Part shown: positions 17,468 through 25,772 of the stretch, piece after piece
Numbering within the stretch: the first letter of the stretch is position 1
Layout of the letters: each line of letters starts with the position of its first letter
Source: Flavobacterium sp. SUN052
GTDB lineage: Bacteria > Bacteroidota > Bacteroidia > Flavobacteriales > Flavobacteriaceae
Length of the DNA stretch: 64,000 bases
Assembly: GCF_028867935.1 (NCBI RefSeq)
Contig: NZ_JAPQNS010000004.1
Location: 310,001 to 374,000, forward strand
Direction of reading: 5' to 3'
Position numbers and translations under genes: made by a program
Notes under the pieces: generated by a model
What the model saw: the letters and a program-made list of their open reading frames with translations, nothing else
Told to the model about the DNA's origin: nothing
The model's database searches: none

Positions 17468-18880
17468 ATGAAGCAAACTTTATCTCCAACTCGACCAGCC
17501 CAAGCAACTCGCCATTCAGGTCGATTTTCACTGCCTGTTCTGCTTCTGCTGACGGCAATACTCTTCCTGGAATCTTGTCGCCAACAACCACAAGAGGACG
17601 TAATTACACCTGGAACTGAAACCAATACCACAGCTGCATTCGACAATACGGTTGCACTGACATGGTCTGATATGACACTCCGGTTGGTTCGCAACAGTCC
17701 CGGTTTTACGCCCCCTGTAGCTGCTCGTGCCATTGGTTATGCCGGTTTGACTATGTATGAATCGGTGGTGGCAGGTATTCCGACCAAACGATCATTGGTT
17801 GGTCAATTACAAGGGTTAACATCATTACCACTCACCGACACAAAGCAGACGTACAATTGGGCTCTAACGGCGAATGCAGCACAGGCTGTTTTGTTAAAAG
17901 GCTTGTTTGCCAATACTACTGATGCGTATAAAGCAAAAATTGATTCTGTTGAAACGGTTTTGCTGGACAAGTACAAAGTAGCTGATGCAGCTGTAAATGA
18001 CCGTTCAATTGCCTACGGTAAAAGTATTGGGCAGGCCATTTTCGACTGGTCGAAAACCGATGGTGGGCATGAAGGATACAACCGCAATTTTCCGGCAGAT
18101 TATCAGGTCCCAGTAGGGCCTGGTCTGTGGGAACCCACCGAAAATGGTCGTAAAATTCCGATGCAGCCGTATTGGGGCAAAAATCGCACGATGCTGGCTA
18201 GTAATGCAGCCATGGTGGTGCCGGCAATTATTCCTTACTCGACTCAGGTAACGTCTTCGTTTTTCGCTCAGAACTTGGAGGTTTATACGAAGAACAAATC
18301 ATTGACCCAAGAGGAAAAAGAGATCTCGATTTGGTGGGCTGATGATCCGAGCGAAACATTCACACCTCCTGGACACTCTTACAACTTGGCTCGAATTGCT
18401 ATTACCACGGCCAAAGCTGATTTAGCCAAATCGGCTGAAGCGCTGGCTAGAGTAGGTATTGCGGTGAATGATGCGTTTATCTGTTGCTGGAAGTGCAAGT
18501 ATGTGTATAACAATATTCGCCCCTACAACTATGTTCGTCTGGCTATCGATCCAAATTGGATTCCGTTCTGGCCTGCTCCACCATTTCCCGGTTTTATGTC
18601 GGGTCACGCTACTCAATCGGGGGCTACGGCTGTCGTTCTAGCTGATGTGTTTGGGGCCAACTTTGCCTTCACTGACAATTCGCACCTAAGCCGAATAAGA
18701 GATACGAAGCGCAACGTTGATTTTAAAGCTCGTTCGTTTAAATCGTTCTGGGAAACCGCCGAAGAGTCCGCCTACTCACGTTTTCTTGGAGGTATTCATA
18801 CCCGACAGGACAATGATACGGGCCTTCGGGAAGGCCGAAAAATAGGGCAAAATATTAACGGATTGAATTGGGGGAAATAA
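17468..18880 (+). CDS. Vanadium-dependent haloperoxidase / PAP2-family lipoprotein
   Basis: The 470-residue protein has a lipoprotein-type signal (LLLTAILFLESC, Cys at about residue 37). The three active-site motifs of the PAP2/vanadium haloperoxidase superfamily are all present. They are K-x6-RP in KYVYNNIRPY (about residues 342-351), PGFMSGHATQSG (about residues 374-385), and SRFLGGIHTRQDND (about residues 434-447). The sequence cannot decide whether it acts as a haloperoxidase or a phosphatase; the spacing fits the haloperoxidase-like bacterial subgroup. It is probably outer-membrane anchored and faces the periplasm. It is monocistronic. Confidence 0.85.
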   Translation: MKQTLSPTRPAQATRHSGRFSLPVLLLLTAILFLESCRQQPQEDVITPGTETNTTAAFDNTVALTWSDMTLRLVRNSPGFTPPVAARAIGYAGLTMYESVVAGIPTKRSLVGQLQGLTSLPLTDTKQTYNWALTANAAQAVLLKGLFANTTDAYKAKIDSVETVLLDKYKVADAAVNDRSIAYGKSIGQAIFDWSKTDGGHEGYNRNFPADYQVPVGPGLWEPTENGRKIPMQPYWGKNRTMLASNAAMVVPAIIPYSTQVTSSFFAQNLEVYTKNKSLTQEEKEISIWWADDPSETFTPPGHSYNLARIAITTAKADLAKSAEALARVGIAVNDAFICCWKCKYVYNNIRPYNYVRLAIDPNWIPFWPAPPFPGFMSGHATQSGATAVVLADVFGANFAFTDNSHLSRIRDTKRNVDFKARSFKSFWETAEESAYSRFLGGIHTRQDNDTGLREGRKIGQNINGLNWGK

Positions 18881-18884
18881 ACCT

Positions 18885-19030
18885 GAGTCATCCCGAATTC
18901 TAAATTAAGGCAAAAGCGACCATGAGCGCGCTTATGAAAAGACCTCCTTTCTGGCTTTGGCGTCGTAGTGATGCTCAAAACTAAGAAAGGAGGTTCTTTT
19001 GTGTCAAGGCCCTAAAATTTGGGATGACTC
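18885..19030. repeat. Nested inverted repeats between the haloperoxidase-type gene and hpf
   Basis: The outer arms begin GAGTCATCCC (18885) and end GGGATGACTC (19021-19030), with partial pairing continuing inward. Inside it, a strong stem pairs ACCTCCTTTCT (18942-18952) with AGAAAGGAGGT (18984-18994), extended by AAAAG/CTTTT with one bulge. The inner stem followed by CTTTT is a likely terminator for the plus-strand gene. The outer pair suggests a compact mobile or duplicated palindrome. Confidence 0.55.
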
Positions 19031-19048
19031 GCGTCTAATGAGAAGGTA

Positions 19049-19423
19049 TTAATCGTCAAAGTCTTCAACAACTTCTTCCGTTTTCATCCGCTCCTTAGCC
19101 TCTGTAATGGCCGGGCTAGAGAAGTCATTTCGCTTTTCTTTACAGCGAACTAATTTATCTTTGAGCACCTCCATCACACGGTCGGTGGCGCTTTCAAATG
19201 TTTTGTCGTGTTCTTTCACGAAGATCTCTTTGCCTGGAATCATCAGGCGAACCTCCATGATTTTTTCTTTTACCTTGTTGGTATCCGACCCGTCAAGTTT
19301 AAGAAACACCTCGCCACTAATGATGTGGTCGTGGAAGGTGTCGAGTTTGTTGAGCTTGGCCTGAATAAAATCAAGCAGGCTGCGGTCGGCTGCAAAATGG
19401 ACAGCATTGATTTGAATTCTCAT
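19049..19423 (-). CDS. hpf: Ribosome hibernation promoting factor (short HPF/RaiA)
   Basis: I chose the start at 19423 (MRIQINAVHFAADRSLLDFI), which begins the beta strand conserved in the family; an in-frame ATG at 19456 would add 11 unsupported residues. The 124-residue product has the beta-alpha-beta-beta-beta-alpha pattern of HPF/YfiA (EVFLKLDG, EVRLMIPGKEIFVKE, FESATDRVMEVLKDKL). It has an acidic tail instead of the long-HPF dimerisation domain. It binds the 30S decoding region in stationary phase. Confidence 0.9.
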   Translation of the reverse strand: MRIQINAVHFAADRSLLDFIQAKLNKLDTFHDHIISGEVFLKLDGSDTNKVKEKIMEVRLMIPGKEIFVKEHDKTFESATDRVMEVLKDKLVRCKEKRNDFSSPAITEAKERMKTEEVVEDFDD

Positions 19424-19662
19424 AGTGTCACACGGTTTAATTAAAAAATGAAACATAACGCAATGGACTATCTAAGTTTGTCGATTTCGCTATACGTGTC
19501 AAGTTAAAACGATAAATAAGGAGAAATGTCCAACTGTGTTCCACGGCTGACGATTCAAAAACTATTTTAAGCGTATGGCTTATAGGTTTTGGGCGCTTTT
19601 GTGGAACATACCAAAACGAAAGATTCCTTGTAAAGTATAATTTCTTCTTTTCAGCTGTCTCC

Positions 19663-20445
19663 ATGACTGACTTTACCCCCCTATTTTTATTGTGTTTGGC
19701 TGCCCTGATGGCCGGATTTATCGACTCCGTAGTAGGTGGAGGTGGACTGATTCAGATTCCCGTTTTGTTTATTCTGTTCCCGGGCTTTCCAGTACCGCGC
19801 GTTATTGGTACCAATCGGTTTGCGTCGTTTATGGGTACGGGGGTGGCCGCCTGGCAATACATAAAGCGGGTTGCCGTACCGTGGCAGATTGTACTATGGG
19901 CGGGCGTAGCAGCCAGTGTTATGTCGTACCTCGGAGCGCGTGTATCAAGTTTGATGCCTGCCGCCGTACTGAAGCCTATTATGCTGGTGCTGATGACCTG
20001 TATTGCCATTTATACCTACCGTAACAAAACCCTGGGTCATGAAGAAAACCTGCGTTTGTCACCAACACAGCTGCCCTGGCTGGCGGGTTTGCTCGGCGGA
20101 GCTATCGGTTTCTACAACGGCTTTGTTGGGCCCGGAACAGGCAGTCTGCTGGTGTTTGGCTTTGTGAGCCTGCTTGGATTTGATTTTCTACGAGCCTCAG
20201 CTCAGGCCAAAATAATCAACGTAGTGGCCGACGTATCGTCATTAATCTTTTTTGTGCTCAATGGCTACGTCGTTTACGAGCTGGCAGTTCCGATGATGGT
20301 TTGCAACATGGCCGGGTCGTTTATCGGGAGCCGTATGGCAATCGGGCGCGGATCAACGTTTATACGGACGTTGTTTTTGGTTGTTGTATTTGGCCTCATG
20401 ATTCGATTCGGTTACGAGATTGTGATACAATGGACCAAGCCCTGA
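19663..20445 (+). CDS. TauE/SafE (TSUP) family permease
   Basis: The 260-residue inner-membrane protein has about eight hydrophobic segments. It shows the two TSUP half-signatures: AGFIDSVVGGGGLIQIPVLF near residue 18 and GFYNGFVGPGTGSLLVFGF near residue 146. Family members export sulfite, sulfoacetate or related organic anions. The genomic context gives no substrate. The gene is complete and an IS200-type element follows about 50 bases downstream. Confidence 0.88.
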   Translation: MTDFTPLFLLCLAALMAGFIDSVVGGGGLIQIPVLFILFPGFPVPRVIGTNRFASFMGTGVAAWQYIKRVAVPWQIVLWAGVAASVMSYLGARVSSLMPAAVLKPIMLVLMTCIAIYTYRNKTLGHEENLRLSPTQLPWLAGLLGGAIGFYNGFVGPGTGSLLVFGFVSLLGFDFLRASAQAKIINVVADVSSLIFFVLNGYVVYELAVPMMVCNMAGSFIGSRMAIGRGSTFIRTLFLVVVFGLMIRFGYEIVIQWTKP

Positions 20446-20493
20446 GCGCGTAGTCGCTAACAGCCTTTTTTGTATCTTGCCTAAACTAAACGA

Positions 20494-21078
20494 CTATGGA
20501 CTGAAAGTCCATAGGTTTGAAAAGCGAATGAAATTCGCCGTTTCGGTTGAAACCGACTCAAAGCGTACCACTTAAAGTAGTTTACTCCAGAATAAAATTC
20601 TCATCCCCATTGGGGTCTTGTTTATGATGATCCAAATACGCTTGCAACAACTCATCGGTAATCGAGCCCACGCTCCAAGCCCCATAACCGATGCCCCACA
20701 AATGACCTCCCCAGTACCGACGTTTCAATTCAGGATACTCGGCCAACAAGAGCTTCGCGCTCCGCCCTTTGAGCCGTTTAGCAATCTCACTCACGCTTAA
20801 CGAAGGCGTATAAGACAGATGTAGGTGAATGTGATCTTTACTGACCACACCCTTCAAAATCTGAATGTCCAGTGCATTACAGGTCTGGCGGATTAGCTCA
20901 CGACAACGCAGTTGGACATCCCCCTGTAATACGTGATAACGATATTTGGTGACCCATACCAGATGGACTTGTAACTGATGAACGGAATGGCTACTCGAAC
21001 GTTGCTGCTTCATGAAGCAAAACTATCAGATTTGAGTAGCAAATAAATTCTTGCCCTAAAGGGCATAGTTTCAACTAG
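20494..21078 (-). mobile_element. IS200-type (tnpA-only) insertion element with flanking hairpin arrays
   Basis: A single tnpA gene is bracketed by short hairpins and no terminal inverted repeats. On the 3' side of tnpA are CTATGGAC/GTCCATAG (20494-20514), GCGAAT/ATTCGC (20525-20539) and TCGGTT/AACCGA (20544-20557). On the 5' side are TGCCC/GGGCA (21052-21065) and TAGTT/AACTA (21067-21078). Four of the five carry the same centre (TTTCA on the tnpA strand, TGAAA on the other) while their arms differ. The outer boundaries are inferred from the hairpins; I cannot fix the cleavage sites. Confidence 0.7.
20582..21013 (-). CDS. tnpA: IS200/IS605-family TnpA transposase (Y1 HUH)
   Basis: The 143-residue single-strand DNA transposase has the HUH metal site in VSKDHIHLHLSY (about residues 60-71). 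The nucleophile Tyr is in ITDELLQAYLDHH (Tyr near residue 127). RYWGGHLWGIGYGAWSVGSI precedes it, as in the family. No tnpB accompanies it. A perfect 14-base palindrome (TGCTTCATGAAGCA, 21006-21019) covers the start codon, which may limit translation as reported for other IS200 elements. The gene looks intact. Confidence 0.88.
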   Translation of the reverse strand: MKQQRSSSHSVHQLQVHLVWVTKYRYHVLQGDVQLRCRELIRQTCNALDIQILKGVVSKDHIHLHLSYTPSLSVSEIAKRLKGRSAKLLLAEYPELKRRYWGGHLWGIGYGAWSVGSITDELLQAYLDHHKQDPNGDENFILE

Positions 21079-21090
21079 CGTACGTGAAAA

Positions 21091-21747
21091 ATGAACTCAG
21101 CTATGGAGACGATAGAAAAACCCAACCGCAGAAAAGCCGCTCAAGCCCGTCCTAAACAACCCGCTGTTTCGCTGGAGTCGCTGGTGTATGAGGTGCTGGA
21201 TGGGGAGCCGTTATATTACCGGGGCTATAAAGACGTATTAGCAGGCAAGAAAACAGCCGAAGAAATTATGGGGTCAAGTACATTGCTATGGGTATTAGCT
21301 TCCTACTTTATGCACATTATGTTTAGCGGTTTAGATAGAAAAAAATACTGGTTTGCGTCTAACGAAGCTTGTGTTCACATAAACCACCGGAACAACTTGG
21401 CGCACGACGTAGCTATTTATGAGAAGACCGTTTTAACACCGGATAAAATCAATACGAAATACACTGATGTTCCAGCTAAAGTAGCTGTTGGAATCGACGT
21501 AAAAGCTGATCTATCAAACCCAATTTACTACAACTACGTAAATCGGAAAACCCGTAAACTGCTCGATTTTGGCAGTGAAAAGGTAATTTGGGTATTCACC
21601 AGTACCCAACAAGTGATGGTGGCCGAGCGTAATGCAGATGCCTGGCTTACGATGGACTGGAACCGCGATCTGGAACTGACCGACGGACAGTTTTTTAATA
21701 TTGGTCAGTATTTGGCCGACGAGGGCATCACCGTGGAGCCAAGCTGA
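21091..21747 (+). CDS. Uma2-family putative restriction-endonuclease-like protein
   Basis: The 218-residue protein matches the Uma2 (DUF820) group of PD-(D/E)XK nuclease-fold proteins. It contains EVLDGEPLYYRGY (about residues 34-46), a helix with IMGSSTLLWVLASYFM, and LAHDVAIYEK (Asp in the core strand, about residue 105). VAVGIDVKADLSN supplies an acidic/Lys signature, and KVIWVFTSTQQVMV forms the next strand. These proteins expand in cyanobacteria and Bacteroidota, and their function is unclear. The first ATG lies 13 bases past the last hairpin of the IS200 element; an alternative start is at 21103. Confidence 0.75.
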   Translation: MNSAMETIEKPNRRKAAQARPKQPAVSLESLVYEVLDGEPLYYRGYKDVLAGKKTAEEIMGSSTLLWVLASYFMHIMFSGLDRKKYWFASNEACVHINHRNNLAHDVAIYEKTVLTPDKINTKYTDVPAKVAVGIDVKADLSNPIYYNYVNRKTRKLLDFGSEKVIWVFTSTQQVMVAERNADAWLTMDWNRDLELTDGQFFNIGQYLADEGITVEPS

Positions 21748-21751
21748 TACC

Positions 21752-23569
21752 ATGTTTCGCCTTTCCTTTATCTCTACATTCGCTCTGTTCGCATTAGCCG
21801 TTCATGCTCAACAAACGGCTTCCCGACCGGGCGCGGCTTCATCAAAACAGACGTACTGCAACCCGATGGATATTAGCTATCGGTATAATTTTGAGCAGCT
21901 GAATGAACGCATTTCGTACCGCTCCGGGGCCGATCCGGTGATTGTCAATCACAAGAATGAATATTACCTTTTTGTGACGATCCAGGGCGGGTGGTGGCAC
22001 TCCAAAGATATGTCGAACTGGAATTACGTTGTTCCTGATAAATGGCCTATGGAAGATATGTGCGCCCCGGCGGCTATGTCGGTGCGCGATACCCTGTACC
22101 TCTTTCAAAGTACGTTTGAGCAGCGGCCCATTTTCATTTCGACCGAGCCTGAGAAAGGTAAGCTGTTATTTTATAATCGCTGGCTTCCCCGACTACCCAA
22201 AGATATTGGCCCCTGGGACCCGGCTTTGTTTCACGACGACGATACCGACAAATGGTATATGTACTGGGGGTCGTCGAATGTGTATCCGATTTTCGGGGCA
22301 GAACTCGACAAGAGCCGCAATCTGACTTACGCGGGTAATAACCCCGCCGAAGCGTACAAGGCCATGTTCTGGCTCGATCCGTATAACCACGGCTGGGAAC
22401 GCTTCGGCCCCAACCATTCTGATCCATTTAAACCCTTTACCGAAGGGGCTTGGATGACGAAATATAACGGCAAATATTATCTGCAATATGGCGCGCCTGG
22501 CACAGAATACAATGTGTATGGTAACGGTACTTATGTGGGTAAAACCCCGCTGGGACCGTGGGAATACGCACCCTATAACCCCATCGCCTACAAACCGGGC
22601 GGTTATGCTACCGGATGCGGTCACGGAAATACGTTTCAGGACATTTACGGCAACTACTGGAACACCGGCACTAGCTGGATTGGCGTGAACTGGGGGATGG
22701 AACGTCGGATTGTGATGAACCCGGCTGGTTTCGACAAAGACGACCAGATGTATGTCATCACTCGTTTCGGGGATTTTCCGCATCATCTGCCGACCCAAAA
22801 AGGAACGGGTTACAATGAGTTGTTTACGGGTTGGATGTTGCTGAATTACAAAAAGCCAATTGTTGCTTCGTCAACCCTGGCGGTGGCTCCCACCGATACT
22901 GTGACGGCGGATCGGGTGGCCGACGAAAATCCCCGCACCTTCTGGGTAGCAGGTCAGAACCGACCCGGTGAAACGCTCACGACTGACCTCGGTGCCGAAT
23001 ATGATATTCGGGCGGTGCAGGTCAATTACTTTGATTACAAACTGGATATTTTCAACTCGGATTCAACGGTTTATACCCAATTCAAAATTCTGACTTCAAT
23101 GGATGGGAAGAAATTTGAAGTAGTGGCTGACCTCACTAAAGAACCCAAAAAAGATCATGCCTGCGCGTATGTCGAAATACCTGTGCGCGATAATGGAAAG
23201 CCTGTTCGAGCACGGTATGTGCGGTATGAACACGTTTATACGGCAGGGAAGCATTTGAGCATCAATGGATTTCGGGTATTTGGAAACGGATTGGGGAAAG
23301 TGACCGCACCCACAACTATGACGGCTAAGCGCCAGAAAGACCAGCGTAATGCCGATCTGACCTGGAAAAAGGTGCCTGGTGCAACAGGTTACAACATTCG
23401 TTGGGGCATTGCCCCCGACAAACTGTACCAAACGTACCAGTTCTGGAGCGACCACACGGATAAGTTCGAGCTCCGCGCCCTAAACGTTGGCGTACCGTAT
23501 TATTTTGCCATCGAAACCTTCAACGAAAACGGCGTATCGAGCCTGAGCAACGTGGTAAAAGCTCAATAA
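21752..23569 (+). CDS. Glycoside hydrolase family 43 protein with discoidin and fibronectin III domains
   Basis: The start at 21752 gives a signal peptide (MFRLSFISTFALFALAVHAQ); an upstream in-frame ATG overlaps the previous gene. In the 605-residue product, a five-blade propeller (about residues 25-370) shows GH43 features. These are GADPVIVNHKNEYYLFV with the general-base Asp, GPWDPALFHDDDTDKWYMYWG, and TEGAWMTKYNGKYYLQYG with the likely acid Glu. An F5/8-type C carbohydrate-binding region follows (about residues 385-515), then an FN3 domain. It is a secreted or periplasmic polysaccharide hydrolase acting on arabinose-, xylose- or galactose-containing glycans. It starts 4 bases after the Uma2 stop. 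Confidence 0.85.
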   Translation: MFRLSFISTFALFALAVHAQQTASRPGAASSKQTYCNPMDISYRYNFEQLNERISYRSGADPVIVNHKNEYYLFVTIQGGWWHSKDMSNWNYVVPDKWPMEDMCAPAAMSVRDTLYLFQSTFEQRPIFISTEPEKGKLLFYNRWLPRLPKDIGPWDPALFHDDDTDKWYMYWGSSNVYPIFGAELDKSRNLTYAGNNPAEAYKAMFWLDPYNHGWERFGPNHSDPFKPFTEGAWMTKYNGKYYLQYGAPGTEYNVYGNGTYVGKTPLGPWEYAPYNPIAYKPGGYATGCGHGNTFQDIYGNYWNTGTSWIGVNWGMERRIVMNPAGFDKDDQMYVITRFGDFPHHLPTQKGTGYNELFTGWMLLNYKKPIVASSTLAVAPTDTVTADRVADENPRTFWVAGQNRPGETLTTDLGAEYDIRAVQVNYFDYKLDIFNSDSTVYTQFKILTSMDGKKFEVVADLTKEPKKDHACAYVEIPVRDNGKPVRARYVRYEHVYTAGKHLSINGFRVFGNGLGKVTAPTTMTAKRQKDQRNADLTWKKVPGATGYNIRWGIAPDKLYQTYQFWSDHTDKFELRALNVGVPYYFAIETFNENGVSSLSNVVKAQ

Positions 23570-23580
23570 TTCACTACCCA

Positions 23581-24105
23581 ATGACCAACTATACATTCCG
23601 CAACGACCAACCCGGACGCGGGACCGCCGACGATTTTCTGAGTGTTCTCCACGAACTAGGCCAATGGCTGGTGGATGGCGGACACGAAATGTGGGAATTG
23701 AAAACGCTGACGCTCGATAATCTGGTCGATGAATACACCAGAGGTAACTGCTATGTGATGTATGTTGAGGGGCAGGACGGCGCAGAAATACCAGCAGCAA
23801 CTTTCATTTTACAATGGAAAGACCCGTTGTATTATGGCGATGTGCCGGACAATACAGCGGGTTTTATTCACAAGGTAGCTATCAGAAGGGCGTTTGCCGG
23901 TCAGAATCTATTTCAGCCAATGCTCGACTTCTGCAAGGCTGAGTGTCTCAAACGGGGCATTCACGAAATTCAACTAGAAACCGATGCGACCCGGCACGCG
24001 CTCATGCGTTTCTACGAGCGAAACGGGTTTCAGCCAACTTATCAGAAAACCATTCATGAGTTTGGCCAAACGTTTTTGTGCCAATACTACGTGATGAATT
24101 TCTAA
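23581..24105 (+). CDS. GNAT family N-acetyltransferase
   Basis: The 174-residue protein shows the GNAT acetyl-CoA fold. TAGFIHKVAIRRAFAGQNLFQPMLDF (about residues 93-118) carries the pyrophosphate-binding R-x-x-G/A region. HEIQLETDATRHALMRFYERNGF (about residues 132-154) is the family's terminal strand-helix. The substrate is unknown. It lies 11 bases after the GH43 gene and may be co-transcribed. Confidence 0.85.
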   Translation: MTNYTFRNDQPGRGTADDFLSVLHELGQWLVDGGHEMWELKTLTLDNLVDEYTRGNCYVMYVEGQDGAEIPAATFILQWKDPLYYGDVPDNTAGFIHKVAIRRAFAGQNLFQPMLDFCKAECLKRGIHEIQLETDATRHALMRFYERNGFQPTYQKTIHEFGQTFLCQYYVMNF

Positions 24106-24118
24106 TTGGCAGGGCCGC

Positions 24119-24631
24119 TTATTTCCCCCAAAAGTCATTCTCTTGTTTGATGTCGGCTGAGTAGATGGTAGCCTCGGTAATCTGCCCGTTTTTTACGGTG
24201 TACACGTCGATGTTATCGACATCAAGCCGACCGCCGGCTTCCTGAACGGCCTGCCAGTGAACCACGCAAGCTGCGCGTTCGCCATTAACCGAGAGTCGAT
24301 CGAAATTACTTAGCCGAAGACTTTTGGCTGACACCATCGTCATGCCGCCAATCATCTGTACGACTTCATCCCGCGTTTTTTTCTGTCCCGAAAATCGATT
24401 GTCGCCGGGTTGGTTCCAGACCACGTTTGGATGTACAAGGCCAATGGCTGTAGGATGGTCACCGGTTTGTACGGCGGTTAAAAAATTGCGGACGGTTTGT
24501 TCGGTTTGCTGTTCCATTTTGTTTTTTGTTGGTTGAACATGAATTGTTGACTGGTTATTGATAAGGCTGGGTTCAGACGTTGGTCCTATTCCCAAGAAGC
24601 TCACAAAGAGTGCGATGGTGATTGTTTTCAT
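24119..24631 (-). CDS. Exported SnoaL/NTF2-like protein
   Basis: The C-terminal 130 residues fit the NTF2-like cone fold of SnoaL-type proteins (TVRNFLTAVQTGDHPTAIGL, HPNVVWNQPGDNRFSG, NIDVYTVKNGQITEATIY). The first 20 residues are hydrophobic and signal-like. If they are not used, translation could start at the internal ATG at about 24517 (MEQQTEQTVRNF). Such proteins are often annotated as ketosteroid-isomerase-related, but no catalytic residues can be assigned. It is convergent with the GNAT gene. Confidence 0.7.
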   Translation of the reverse strand: MKTITIALFVSFLGIGPTSEPSLINNQSTIHVQPTKNKMEQQTEQTVRNFLTAVQTGDHPTAIGLVHPNVVWNQPGDNRFSGQKKTRDEVVQMIGGMTMVSAKSLRLSNFDRLSVNGERAACVVHWQAVQEAGGRLDVDNIDVYTVKNGQITEATIYSADIKQENDFWGK

Positions 24632-24752
24632 GACCTTTTTTTTGACAAAGGTAGAGCTACTCTATAGCCTGGGGTTTACCCGAACGCGCCAAGCACTTAC
24701 CACTTTGCGACAACCCATGTGTTGCCATGAGACACCATAGTACCTTTACACC

Positions 24753-25772
24753 ATGCAGGATTATCAGAAACTATTGGTGGGTAGCATATTGGGGTATGCG
24801 GCCCAAAAAGACATCAATGTTGAGCAGTTATGTCGGCTGAGCGAAATCAACCTGGTGCAGTTTCAGCAGCAGGCAACGATTCCGTTGACACTCAAACAAC
24901 TGGACGATCTGTGGCTCAATGCAACGCATCTGAGTCGAGATCCCTTGTTTGGATTGCACTTTGGCGAGTCGATGCAACTGACTGCATTGGGTGTTGTTGG
25001 CGGTTTACTACAACACAGTCGAACCATTGGTGAAGCACTCACACATGCAGCTGCATTTACTGGCCTCATTACCGATATGATTGAGATGGACATGACCCGA
25101 AGCCACGAGGTATTCACGATCCAGTTTCTGCCTAATGAGACGCGCCAACAAAATGCGCCAGCAGTTTTTAAACAGCAGATAGATATGTTTATGGCCTTTG
25201 CCCTGCACGAAGTTGATGGCCTGACACTCCGACGGGTACTCCCCCGGTCGGTGGTCTATCCTGTAGATCAAATGTCACATGAGGAACTGGTTCGGGTTTT
25301 TCGGTGCGACACGTTTCGGGACGCTGATGGCTACGCGCTGGAGTTCGACAACACGTTTTGGGAGGAGCCAATTCTGACAGCCAATTACGAGCTTCAAAGT
25401 CTATTGCTCAGGCAGGTAAGTAGAGAGAATCAGGATTTGATCAATTCCAGAACTGTTAGCGAACGCATCTGCACTCTTTTGCAGGCCAACGCCTATTTGG
25501 GTATTCCGTCGCTCGAAGACATTGCTGCCAATCTCAACATGAGCCCGCGCCATCTACAGCGAAAGTTGCAGAAAGAAGGCGTAACGTACCAGCAGTTAGC
25601 CGACTCGATCCGAAAATCGCTGGCGTTGCATTACCTCGAATCCGGGCGGCATCCAGTAAAAGAAATATCGTATATACTGGGGTACAATGAGTTGAGTGCC
25701 TTTAGCCGGGCATTCAAACGCTGGACTGGGACGGCTCCAATGGATTACCAACGCCAGGAGAAACGATTATAA
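24753..25772 (+). CDS. AraC family transcriptional regulator
   Basis: The 339-residue regulator has an N-terminal effector domain of the 'arabinose-binding domain of AraC, N-term' type (about residues 15-210; DPLFGLHFGESMQLTALGVVG is characteristic). The C-terminal AraC DNA-binding domain spans about residues 235-335 (LEDIAANLNMSPRHLQRKLQKEG, EISYILGYNELSAFSRAFKRWTG), giving two helix-turn-helix units. TACCTTTA, a one-mismatch -7 element, lies just upstream. The effector and targets are unknown; the divergent NTF2-like gene is a candidate. Its stop overlaps the bestrophin stop by 6 bases, tail to tail. Confidence 0.88.
   Translation: MQDYQKLLVGSILGYAAQKDINVEQLCRLSEINLVQFQQQATIPLTLKQLDDLWLNATHLSRDPLFGLHFGESMQLTALGVVGGLLQHSRTIGEALTHAAAFTGLITDMIEMDMTRSHEVFTIQFLPNETRQQNAPAVFKQQIDMFMAFALHEVDGLTLRRVLPRSVVYPVDQMSHEELVRVFRCDTFRDADGYALEFDNTFWEEPILTANYELQSLLLRQVSRENQDLINSRTVSERICTLLQANAYLGIPSLEDIAANLNMSPRHLQRKLQKEGVTYQQLADSIRKSLALHYLESGRHPVKEISYILGYNELSAFSRAFKRWTGTAPMDYQRQEKRL

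Noticed and set aside
19536..19608. Spaced dyad GTGTTCCAC / GTGGAACA between hpf and the TauE gene
   Set aside because: The arms are only 8 bp and 56 bases apart, with no link to a known regulator. This could occur by chance.
20494..20580. Possible short CRISPR-like array next to tnpA
   Set aside because: The hairpins have different arm sequences and irregular spacing. There are no identical repeats separated by unique spacers, so they are better explained as IS200-associated hairpins.
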